The position numbers and the translations under genes were made by a program. From contig CAYSJU010000001.1 of NCBI GenBank assembly GCA_964431495.1, forward strand, positions 1 through 64,000: a stretch of 64,000 nt of DNA, given 5' to 3'. This DNA is from CAYSJU01 sp964431495 (GTDB taxonomy: Bacteria > Omnitrophota > Gorgyraeia > Tantalellales > Tantalellaceae). Every line of letters starts with the position of its first letter. Within the stretch, counting starts at the first letter, position 1. Below are positions 1 through 12,000 of the stretch, one piece after another. The notes below the pieces were generated by a model that was not told the origin of the DNA, did no database searches, and saw only the letters and a program-made list of their open reading frames with translations.

Positions 1-1
1 A

Positions 2-3000
2 CTCACGCCTGATATTATAGAAAGGGCGCAGGAAGGCCTGGAACTGATAATGGGACCGTCGAGAGAATTCATTCCATCCCTTCTTACCAAGTTTGGAGAG
101 ACCAAATTCACGATATTCGCCGCGCCTGAACCGGGAGAAACTGTCACAGTAACGTGTGATGCTTCCGGATCAATTGTGAGCGTTACCCGCATGACAGCGG
201 AAGGTCCGATAACAGTGACATTTACCGGTACGGGCGGCACGGGAACCTCGGGATGGATGGGCTCGGTCATGAACGTGGAACACGTAAAGCTCGCGGTTGA
301 AATGGGAGAGGAATACGTTTCCGAAAGGGTCGCGCCCATAGAGATGACAAAGGAAGGTCTTGCGGGGATAACGGCAATGCTGAGGGCTGCTGCTGCGATC
401 GGCCTGCCTGAGATCAGCGTTGTTACGCGGGAGGGAGTGGAACTCAGGTTCAGCAGAGAAGTGACGCCCGAAGAAGCGGTCATAAGCTTGATGGGCGCGC
501 GCGGCGGTGTGAGGATGCTGGAGGGAGTCAGGCTGCCCGTTGCACCGGAAAAGGCGCTTGCCGTTGTAAGAGGTGTTGTTGATGCGCTTGCCAAACCGGT
601 TGGATCGCTTGCGGACCTTGTTTCCTGTGCCAGAGAGTTACGGACAGTCGGACCTGCCAGTCTTATCTGGGCTGCTCCGAGTGGAATTATGTTCCAGGCT
701 GTCGTAACCGGAGATCATCTCAATCTGTTTGCGACCTACAGGACCCTGGATGGTAACGATCTCTTGAAAACGGTAATATCAGTGGCCCCGATCACTGTGA
801 GAGAGATAACCGCAGCCAAGATAAGCGCTATTGAGCAAAAGATCACGACTATAACTGACAGGATGAATCTGGAAGCGTTCAAAGTGATAAGCGCTATGGA
901 CCATACCCGGATAACCAACATGTTCGCTACAACAACGGAGATCATGGATGTCCGGCTTGTGCTTCTAAAGGATTTCATGAAAGGTATGGGCACCAGGGAA
1001 GACAAAGCGGTTACCTGGGAGGGCGGTCTGGGAGGAGCCAGGGTTACCACTGTGGACGGTTTGACCGGAGTTGATATATCACAGCTGAAAGTGGCAATAG
1101 GAGGAGATTTCAGGGACATGGTAGGGAACATCGCCGGGCAGGAATATCCTGCCGGCAGTGATATAGTGGTGAAGATGACAGAAGCCGTGGGATTGGAGCT
1201 TGCGCCGGCACCGAGTTTCTTCACGGCGGCCGCTCCACTAATAACAAAGCCGACCGCGAAGCTTGCTGCGCAGTTAAAGAAGGCTGCCCTGCCGATGAAA
1301 GAGAAGATGGTGCTCGGCACCCTCAAGAGACTTGGCGCTGACGTGGAGCTGACCAGGGACAGGCAGGGCGACGTTGTATCGGCAAGGATAACAACATCAG
1401 AGGGAAAGATAATAAGGTTGAGAGAAGGGCAACAGGTCGAAGGTGTTATCCTGGGTTTCCAGCACGGCGCAACGATATCCGGAGCAAGGATAATGGACGG
1501 AGTGTTACGCATCAGGTGCGAGGGCGAGACAATGCTGCCGACCGGCGCCGGCGCCGCCGCGACAGAAGAATTGAAGATAAAGACCGATTCAAGGTGGACC
1601 AATTACACCCTTGAAGGGAATATGCTTAAAGGCAGTGTGGAATTCGCTCTTACAGAGGGTGGCTTCCAGTCGCTTTATAAGGCTGATGGCGCATTGGCAA
1701 GGATCTCTTATAACGGGACAACAAACAGGATTGACGCAAAGCGTATAGACAATATTACTTATGGTCTTAGCCTGCTGGACAGCAACTTTGAGGCTACCAG
1801 GGACGGTCTGGACTTAAGGGCAATAATAGGTGCCGAGGAAGTCGGCGGGTTCGCCGTTGAAATGGACAAAGCCGCTGCGGCAGGCGCTTTCAACTCTGTC
1901 GGTGACCTTGTCTCGCTGGTGGACATGACTAAGAACGCTGTTCTGAACGCGAAGGCCAGCGCGGGTGAAGGTGTGGGCATTATCATACAAAAGCCGCGGA
2001 TCATTGAAGGAAAATGGAGCTGCGCGATCAGTATGGACTTTACCGAGAATAAGCTCACTGTATCCCTGACAGACATAAAAGGCACTTACGCAGGGAAACT
2101 GGATATGGTGCTCAGCTGCGATGGCATGACAAAGGTGGCTACAAAAGAAATGACACTCGCCTGTGAAAAAGGCGGGAACATGATCCTTACGGACGTGACA
2201 GCTGTTCTTGGCGATGCGGAGAGCTTCTTCAATATAGTTGGTGCCAAAGCCTATCTTGATGAAGTGGTAACAGATACTATTCACACTCCGGTCGGACCGG
2301 CTGCTCCGGGCGGGGCCGCTGAGCTTGAACACATGGCAGTCAGGGTAAGCTTTGATGAGGTCATAGGGGCTGTGAAACTTGATGGTGATATGATGGTCCA
2401 GGGTAACAAACTGACCCTTGCCCGGGGCCAGCGCATAGAATTTGATGAGAGCTTTGTAAGCAATATGGGCGCCGGATTGAATATAGACGATACCATTGTC
2501 CTCAGAAGCACCGGAGACACAGTTGAATACATTACCGGAGGGTGGCTTGCCGGAACCTGCGACGCTGTAAAGTACACTGACGGTAAGTTCGCGCTCGGCA
2601 CCGTACAGGATAACCTGACCTTTACGGAAGGAGCCCTGGCCGGGAAGGTCATGACGGAACGATACAGCTGGAACCTTGAGGGTAAGGACCTGGGTATAGA
2701 TGGCGTGATAAGGGACGTCACCGGTAATATCGAGTTCAACGGATTCACGATCGACGCTCAAACATTCCTGCTCGGCAGGGGTGAAAACCTTGGTGTTTTC
2801 ATGGTCGCCGGGAACAAGTCAGTGACTATTGCTACAGGCGATGAGATGAGAGGGTTTGTTGATAAAGTCGGCGCGTTCATTGATCCGGATAAACCGGAGA
2901 AAACGACCGATCACCAGGTAGCGACCACTATCATCAATCTGACCGTGAAGGACGGCAAGGTGGTTGATGGAGCACTTCAAAACGTGATGGCGAAGATGGA

Positions 3001-6000
3001 CGCGCTTACGGATATAGGTGAAGAGGTCCAGGATTTCCGCGCCCAGGCAATAGAAGCCACAGGCCAGGATATAAGCACGTTCAACATTGTCACTGCCTTT
3101 GTCTCTCAGGATATATTCACTGATAAGAATGAGCTCAATTACAACAACCTGGGCAATCTCCTGGCAGGCGGCGAAGTGGCGACTAAGTCAGATGTTGATA
3201 CTCTGGTGGGTGAAGCTGCCAGATTGAATATAGGAATAGACAAGTTCCAGGCGTTCATGACAATAGCGGGAGAAGCCAAACTGCTTGTGTTTGAGGGCGG
3301 AATGAAGCTAAGCAGGGACGGAATAGACAGCATGCTCAGTAATGTCAAGATGCTGGGTGCGAATGCGATCAACTGGTATGTGGAAGATGCGGCAAAATTC
3401 GGACTGACCAAGACAAGGAGCCAGGCGTTCATGGAATTAGCACGGGTCGGCGGCAAAGCCGTGGCAGGCTCCCGCGCATTGACTCCGGAACAGTTCAACG
3501 GGTTCATCGCTGACGCAGGAAGAGCAGGAGTAACGCTGGACAGGAACCAGACATTCGCGGCATTGACGCAGACCGGCGGCGGGGAACCCATGCAGAAGAT
3601 GCTCGAAACAGCGCATGTGGCAACAACAGACGATGTCAAGAACCTGATGGGGACAGAAGGAGCTAAACATGTAGGCCTGACCGACAGCCAGGCGTTCTTT
3701 ACGCTTGCGGGACAGGACGGAAGAGCCGGGATCGATAAGCTTATTGCCGGAGTCCAGATAGTTAGGGCCAATGACATATCAAGGGCGGAAGGATATGCCG
3801 CAGGAGCTGGTGTAGCACTTTCCGGACTCCAGCTATTCGTCGCGCTTGCTGATATAGCGAGTAAAGGAGGCAAAGAAGGGAGAGCAGATCTTGACACTCT
3901 CCTTACCGGGGCCAGTATGGTGAACGAGAGACACGTAGAAGCTACTGTCAATAACAGGGCAGGCATAAAAATTGGCAACCTCCAGGCGTTCCTTTTATTA
4001 GCGCAGACCGGCACGCAGAAAGGCATAGATGCCATAGTCGCGGGCGCAAGGCTGGTAACAGTTGATAACGTCAGCGAAGTTGTTAATAACAGGGCCAATG
4101 TAGAAGTGAGCGGATTCCAGGCGTGGATAGCAATGGCGCAGACCGGCACCCGGGAAGGTATAAACGGCATAGTCGCGGGCGCAAGGCTNNNNNNNNNNNN
4201 NNNNNNNNNNNNNNNNNNNNNNNNNNNNNNNNNNNNNNNNNNNNNNNNNNNNNNNNNNNNNNNNNNNNNNNNNNNNNNNNNNNNNNNNCCAATGTAAAAG
4301 TGAGCGAGTTCCAGGCGTGGATAGCGCTGGCGCAGACCGGCACGCAGAAAGGTATAGATGCCATAGTTATGGGCGCAAGGCTGGTAACAGCTGATAACGT
4401 CAACGAAGTTGTTAATAACAGGGCCAATATAAAAGTGAGCGGATTCCAGGTGTTCATAGCAATGGCGCAGACCGGCACGCAGAAAGGCATAGATGCCATA
4501 GTTATGGGAGCAAGGCTGGTAACAGCTGATAACGTCAGAGATGTTGTCAATAATAAGGCCAATGTGAAAGTGGGCGAATTCCAGGCGTGGATAGCGCTGG
4601 CGCAGACCGGCACGCAGAAAGGCATAGATGCCATGGTCGCGGGAGCAAGGCNNNNNNNNNNNNNNNNNNNNNNNNNNNNNNNNNNNNNNNNNNNNNNNNN
4701 NNNNNNNNNNNNNNNNNNNNNNNNNNNNNNNNNNNNNNNNNNNNNNNNNNNTGGTAACAGCTGATAACGTCAGGGGAGTCGTTAATAACAGGGCCAATGT
4801 AAAAGTGAGCGAATTCCAGGCGTTCATAGCAATGGCGCAGACCGGCACGCAGAAAGGCATAGATGCCATGGTCGCGGGAGCAAGGCTGGTAACAGCTGAT
4901 AACGTCAGGGGAGTCGTTAATAACAGGGCCAATGTAAAAGTAAGCGAGTTTCAGGCGTGGATAGCGCTGGCGCAGACCGGCACCCGGGAAGGAATAAACG
5001 CCATAGTTGCGGGAGCAAGACTGGTCACAGTTGATAACGTCAGAGACGTTGTTGAGAACAAGGCCGATATAAAAGTGAGCGAGTTCCAGGCGTGGATAGC
5101 GCTGGCGCAGACCGGCACCCGGGAAGGAATAAACGCCATAGTTGCGGGAGCAAAGCTGGTAACAGCTGACGATGTAAAAGTGATGATTAATAACAGGGCA
5201 AGGGTCAAGATCAGCGAGTTCCAGGCGTGGATAGCGCTGGCGCAGACCGGCACTCAGAAAGGCATAAATGACATGGTCAAAGGAGCCGGGCTGGTAACGC
5301 GCAGGCAGGTCCATATCGTGGTTAACAACAGGGCAGAAGTAGAAGTTGGCGAATTCCAGGCATTCATAGCATTGGCGCAGACCGGCACAATAACTGGCAT
5401 AAAGAATATAGTCTCAGGAGCATTACTTACGACAGCTGATGATGTCAAAGCCGTGGTCGATAATAAAGCAGGATTAAAAGTGAGTGAATTCCAGGCGTGG
5501 ATAGCGCTGGCGCAGACCGGCTCGCTCTCAGGTATAGCGAACACGGTCAAGGGTGCTGGGCTTGTAACAGCTGACGATATCAAAGCAGTGGTTGAAAATA
5601 GGGCCAAAGTAGAGGCCAGCGAGTTCCAGGCGTGGATAGCGCTGGCACAGACAGGAACTCAGGATGGTATAGATGACATAGTCGCTGGAGCAAAACTTGT
5701 GACAGCTGAGAACATCAAAGCAGTGGTTGAAAATGAGGCCAAAGTAGAGGTCAGCGAGTTCCAGGCGTGGATAGCGCTGGCACAGACCGGCACTCAGGAT
5801 GGCATAAATGCACTGGTCAAGGGAGCTGGAACAGTACAAAACGCAGATATTATGAACTTAAAGACATTAGCTGCCGCAAAGGGAATGGAAACAGGGGATT
5901 TCCAGGCGTTTATAATGCTGGCGGGAATGGGCAGCAGGGGCGGCATAGATAGCTTCCTCAAGAGGTTTGGTAGCGTTAATAGATCGCATATCAATGAAAT

Positions 6001-9000
6001 GACCAATACAGCGGCTCTCTTTGGAGAGACCCTGAGTGAATGGGGAGCTGCTACGGCAATAACATCCAATAACAAACTGTTTGACGCGAATAACAGACTG
6101 AATGTGGGAGCGTTCAGACAGATGGTAAGGCGGCTTGACAACCTGGCTACGAAGAACATGGGTTCGGTCAAGCTATATGGAACAGTAGGCAAGCTGTTCG
6201 GCGAAAAGATGACCACCTTCCAGTTCGCTCTTGAGATGACAAAGATGGACAAGATGTTTGACGGAGCTAACAGGCTGAAGAGCAAAGATTTTAGCAGCAT
6301 GGTTCAGGAACTTACTAACATAGCCGGACAGATAGTGATTATTCCAGGAGAAACCATGAAAGGTGTTCTGTATCCGGAAGGATTATCAGCTACTGAATGG
6401 TTTGCTTCAGGAGCTTCGAAGCTCAATTTGGAACTGACGCCATTCCAGTCCGCGCACGCAATAAGAAAAGCATGCAAGTTTAACAGGGATAACAGGCTGG
6501 ACATGAAAGCTTTTATGAGTGTGGTAAGTCAGATGTCCACGTTGTCTAAGAACGGCATAGCTCTGGGCAGTATTTACTTGCCGATCGCAGGGACGGAATT
6601 AAGTAAACAAGACATGAAACTTTTCAATGCGTTAGGCATTACGCCCGCCGGTCATGTATTCAAGTACGAAGGAGTAAAAGATACCTTTACTGTATCAGCC
6701 GGACTTATTGATGATGCGGACTTAATGGATAAGATCGAGAAGAACGGCGGTGTGCTGACAAGAGAGATGCTGATCAAGTGGGGCGGAGAGCTTGGAGGTA
6801 AAGAAAGCCAGAGCATGGATGCCGTCATGGAGGGTGTAAGACTGGGCAGGGAAGATACCATGCTGATCGCAATGCCTGTTAACAGAAGCATGGTGTCTGG
6901 GGATGTGAAGCATGTATTTACTCCGCTTGGCCTTACCGCGAATGAGACAATGGTTATTATGGGGAAAGACGGCAGTATGAGAGCAGGCAAGACAGAAGTA
7001 ACCCTTGGTAATAGAACATATGTATTTATGAACGGGAATATACAGCATACTAAGAGCGATACCAGCGCCGGGATGGCTGTTACCGGAATGGAAATATTGG
7101 AATACACTGACGCCGCCGGTAACATAGTGATGTATCGCGATCATGAGGGAGCGACCCTTAAGACATTGTCAGTTGTTGCGGCTACGGGAGCATGGAACGT
7201 GACCAGGGGATACCATAAGGTCGGTGAGCCGGTGAAGATGACATACACTGAAAAGTTCATTGCCACAATGGAAGCTGTCAGCGACTGGGGAGCGCGGGTT
7301 AAACCCGGAGACAGGCTGTCCTATGCAGGACGCGCGATCGCCACTGTAGGCAGCCAGACAATGTTGAGCTTCGGGACGTTATTGCTCGGTTTCGCTTCGG
7401 CCGTGCCGGTGATCGGTAAGCGGCTGGATAACGCCGCGGCCCGCCAGTACGTGTACGGCCAGATAATAGAGGGGTATGATCTCGCTGGAACTACCGGAAA
7501 GTTCCTTGTCGGCGCGTCAGTGGTCACGGCAATAGCAGCCATTACCGCTTTGACGTTCATGACGGGAACAACCGGCTCTTTCTTCGCGGGCATAGCAGGG
7601 ATGGAAGCAAGCAGTTTTGGCAGACAGTTCTCCGCCGCGGTAGGAGGCACCCTGGGAATGGCCCTGGGTGTATTGTCCACTGCCGCGTATTACGGCAATT
7701 TTGTTGGGACACTGGTCGGAGGTACGGGCGGCACAAGGAATATGATCCAGTTTGGCGCTAAGATGTTCACTGGAGCAGCATGGAAGGCTTTTGGGACCAA
7801 ATTGCTAACCAGGATAACTAACATTGGACCAGCGATTAGAGGCATAGGAACAAGTATTAAAGCTGCCGGGACCAGACTGAACTATGGATTCGGATTGGCA
7901 AGGGGAGCTATCCGAACCGGAAGGATTTTCCGGGTAAAGAACAGCGGCTATGCCTTTATGCGCGGGTTTAAAGGTGTTGGCCGTATGTCTCAATCTGCTT
8001 CGCCGGCAGTAAAGATTGCTAATACTACAGGCCGGGTTTTACGTGCTATTGGTAGAGGTTTCAAGGGTGCGGGTAAGGGGATCAGCACAGGCTGGACAAG
8101 GGTCATAAAGGCGGACATTATCCCGACTACTGGCGCAGCAAGGAGATTCATTGGAATATTACCACAGACAGTCAAGTCAGGACGTGCGCTTGCTGTGGTC
8201 AATAGTGCCGCTCAGATGGGAAGGTCATGGATGCTGATAGATTCAGCTGTATATACAGCCGGATGTGTATTCCAGGCAGCCACAACAAGTAAGTCTTTTA
8301 CAGATGTATTTAAAGCGGAGATCCTTGTGCGGAAAGCTGTCCAGGGAGCTGGCAAGGGCGCGCTTTTTGGCGGACTTATGAGAGCGATAGGGATTCTGTC
8401 CGTAGCGGGAAAAGCCGCTGGTCTTGGCAAGGGGCTCAAGGCATATGTGAAAGCAACAAAGGGAGTGGGTGCTGCAATAATAAAGACCACTATGATAACC
8501 GGAATGGCTGCCACAGCAAATGTTCTTTTTGATATGGCCCGCGGAAAGATAAGATCAAGAGGTGATATCTTAAGAAGCGTTGGAGCAGGCGCGCTTTACG
8601 GTCTTTTGATCTCTTACTTTGTAAGCGGCAGAGGTTTTGAACATCTGACAAAGATATCCAGGAGGCTGCAGAATATAGGAGCTTACAGCAAGAAAGCCGG
8701 CGCGTTCACCAGGGTCACAGGTAGCGAGCTGGCTGCCTGGTCAGTGAAAGGAGCTATTGGCTGGATACCGGTCGCCCCCATGTTTATGATCACGAGATCG
8801 TTCTGGGCAGGCCTTGGTCCTAAGACAGCCATGTTCAGGACTAAAGATCCGTTCTCAGGCAGAGAGATTAAACTGTTCTCCGGAAAAGGCCTGAGAGCGC
8901 TTGGATTCTCTGCCATACAGGCGCCTCTTACCGGTAGAGTTATAAAGCCGCTTTTAGGAATGTTCGCGTTTGAAGGGCCTGTAAATATTAGGGCGATGAT

Positions 9001-12000
9001 AACGAGGACACAGACACTCAAAGCCGGAATATTGACACGGGCAGCCAACCGCGTAATGGGTAGCTTTGAAATGGCAGCGTTAGTTACCGGTGCAGACGCT
9101 GCGCTTGGCGCGATATCAGCTGTTGATTCACAGGGAAGGATGATACATGACACGGGTCTCAGTAAGATGGGGCGCACATTCTTCAGCTGGGCGGTTCTAT
9201 TCATTAAACCGGCATCCCTTAGCGTAGTGGGACAGGTAAGAAAGTTCATTGTAAGAACCGCCGCAAAGGCGCAGGGTAAGATGCTCAACGCAAAAGTAGA
9301 TGAGTGTATCAAGAGCGATGAAGCAATAGGAGATAAAGTGAGTGCCGCGAGAAAGGCAGGAGGCAATGTAGCTGTACAAGTGGAAAAGAGAATACTTCTG
9401 GATCGGGCAGCTGCTGAATTAGGTCTGGATCCAAGGACACAGAAGGGTGCCGCTGCCATGGCAGAAGCAGGAAATAAATATTCGGACACGTCTGCGCTCT
9501 ATCATTCGGCTGGCGTTAATTATGACGCTGCGCATAAGGAAGCACAGGCTAAGAAGATTTCTGTCCAGCAGGCATACCAGAAACTTGCAGGCCGGGCCAG
9601 ACGAGGGACGCTTGACATGGCAAGTGGGAAAGAATATTTGGGTGTAAGGAATAAACTCAGGAACCGCATGCAGGCAAGCGAGAAGTACGCGGGCAGGAAA
9701 GTCGCAAGTCTGAAAGTCACAGAGATAGCAGAATTGCTTACCGGGCAGAAATTAGCAAGCGTATCAAGAGCGGACAGACTCACGGCAAGGAGAGTATCCC
9801 ATGGTATCAAGGCGCTGGCAAGGTCTGGCGCGGTGGCAAGGCAGTTGATCAGGGCCACGCATTCCAGTGTCAGGGACGTTGGAGCCAAGAGGAACATCAC
9901 CATGAGTTGGGAACAGACCAAGGCTGTTGCCCTCAATCTATATGTGGCCGCGGCAAGTTCTGGCGCATTGGCAGAGGGAGCAGTAAACCCGGGCCTGATA
10001 GCGTTCCAGTGCGCTGGCGGTAAGACACTTTCCATCTGGACGAGCCAGCTCGCGTTCCTCAGGTTTGCCAAAGCCCGGGGAATGGATGTATCAAGCATGA
10101 AACTGATGGTGGTCACTGATAAGGATGAAAATGTGAGAGAAGGTCTGGGAGATAAGGACGTGCAGGCAGTCAAGGGTCTTATAGCCAGTGAGTTTGGTCT
10201 GGGTGTTCACGCGGTCAGGGATACCCATGATATAAAGAAGCTTGGAGGCAGTGGTGGCATATACTTTATGAGCGCCAAGGGATTGATGAATATTTATTAC
10301 AACAAAGAAGGCAGGCAGATGCTTAAAGGATTCAACATGGTTACCGTAGACGAGTTTGAGGCAGTTGTGCAGTCAACAAGCCTGACATATGGCGCAGTGG
10401 ATAAGGGCGCTTTTGCCAGGCTGAGCACCAGTGGACAGGACACGTTCAAGGCTTTCAATAAGGTCCTGAGCAGCGCAGGACAGGCCATTCGCGGAAAATA
10501 TTTTGAGCAGGTGCAAGGCAGGAACAGAGGTGTGGACGGCAAGCATTTTGAAGTTGATGGCAATAACCAGATGAGGGTGAGCAAGACATTCTTTGACACA
10601 CTTGTGAATACAGCTATTAGCAGCAACCGTTCACTTGTGTCAAAGCTTGGCGGAGAAAAAGCCGTCCGTAACCTGCTGACTGAATATATCAACCGGGGGA
10701 CCAATGTGCTTACCGCGAACATCGGTGCCGGCGGTGTAGAGTTCGTCGGGCCAAAGTCCGGTTATAAGGGGTATAACATAGTTGCCGCGAACGGTGAAAT
10801 ACTGAAGAATACCAAGTTCTCTGATCCTTTAATGTCCCTGGCAGCATCACACAAGGCGCAGGGAGATGGATATCAGGTCACCAGTGATGTAGCTTACCGG
10901 GACTTCAAGTCTGCCACGCCGACCGGGGTCAACATTTTCCAGGCCCTTAATTTTGTGAATACGAATAACGCGTTCGCTGAAAAGACCGGCGCCACGCATG
11001 TGATGACAGGATATGGCGGAACCATTGAAGGCTGTCAGCAGATCGCTTCATCTCTGGGCATGTCAGTGATGGACCTGGGTGTTACTAATGACACCATCAT
11101 AGGTCAGTCCCGTTTTGTTGACGGCGGCGGTATGGAATACACGTTGAAGGACGTTTATACCCGCCTTAAAGGTGAAGACGCAAAAGTCATTAAAGCAGTC
11201 GCGTGTCTGGATGCGGCCACGGTCAGGCGGTTCCAGGGGACGCTGAAAGGCATGACGGGCATAGATAAAGGCGGATTCGTGTTTTATGACAAACCGTCCG
11301 ATTACAAAAGTGCGTTCAATTCTGCTGTTAAGGGAGGACAATCAGCAATGAAGGCATTTGGCGACAAGTTCCATATTATCGGAGAACTTACCACGGGATC
11401 CAATGTGTTCGGAATGAAAGATGGAAGCATAAAAGGAAGCGGCTTCTTTGGCGAGGTAGCCTTTAACACCTATGGGTTGACCACCTCTTCATTTGAGAAC
11501 CAGCGGGCAGCGCGTGTTGGTGTAAATATCGGCGGCCAATTCAGAAGAGCTCCTGTTTTTGGCAGTACCTATGATGCAAGCGGTAAAGAGATCACGAATG
11601 GCAGGGTCCATTATGTGGATGTGTCTGAATTAAGATTCTCCAGTGGCGAGATGAAAGCGATCAGGGGTCTGATGGGCCCTGATGTTGCCGATAATATAGG
11701 CAGGCTTTCAGGCAGGCTGGGCCCGGCCGGTAATACTCGTCTTGCAAACAGGGTATGGAAGAACGCTCAGGCTCATAACGCTGCGATAGACGGCCGCCAG
11801 CTTACCTTTATACAGCAGGTTAAGGTCGAGAATGCGGGAGATTTTGCCGGGTTCGCTGCCGCTCCCGTGATATCAATGGATAATGTCCAGGCATGGGAGA
11901 ATAATTGGGCAGGAATGGATAAAAACGCGAAATTCGAAGCTTTTCAGGACGGTTCAGCTCTTCAGAATTTGGATTATACAGAACAGGCTATGATCATGAA

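Larger units (their letters stand above)
3120..5980 (+). repeat. Array of 45-residue (135-bp) tandem repeats in giant protein 1
   Basis: The consensus core is FQAWIALAQTGT followed by a short loop and a second helix-like half (LVTADNV..VVNNRA). The period is exactly 135 bp, seen between 4379 and 4514 and between 4752 and 4887. About 19 units can be counted by the FQA-type core: five diverged ones upstream (about 3240-3870), then about 13 well-conserved ones (about 3990-5830) and one diverged at about 5900. Adjacent central units are almost identical at DNA level over their first halves, which suggests recent unit expansion or gene conversion. Both neighbouring assembly gaps fall here, so the real copy number is unknown. 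The pattern predicts a helical solenoid; no family name is recognised. Confidence 0.93.

Noticed and set aside
4123..4764. A separate short gene between gaps 1 and 2, and splitting of giant gene 1 into three
   Set aside because: The frame shift comes from the 100-base placeholders; in-phase closure gives one frame.
3139..5830. Long minus-strand open frames through the 45-residue repeat array
   Set aside because: They are mirror images of the 135-bp repeat, change frame at the placeholder gaps and have no start signals; the + frame continues on both sides.
3990..5830. CRISPR array
   Set aside because: Units are contiguous 135-bp coding repeats with no unique spacers.
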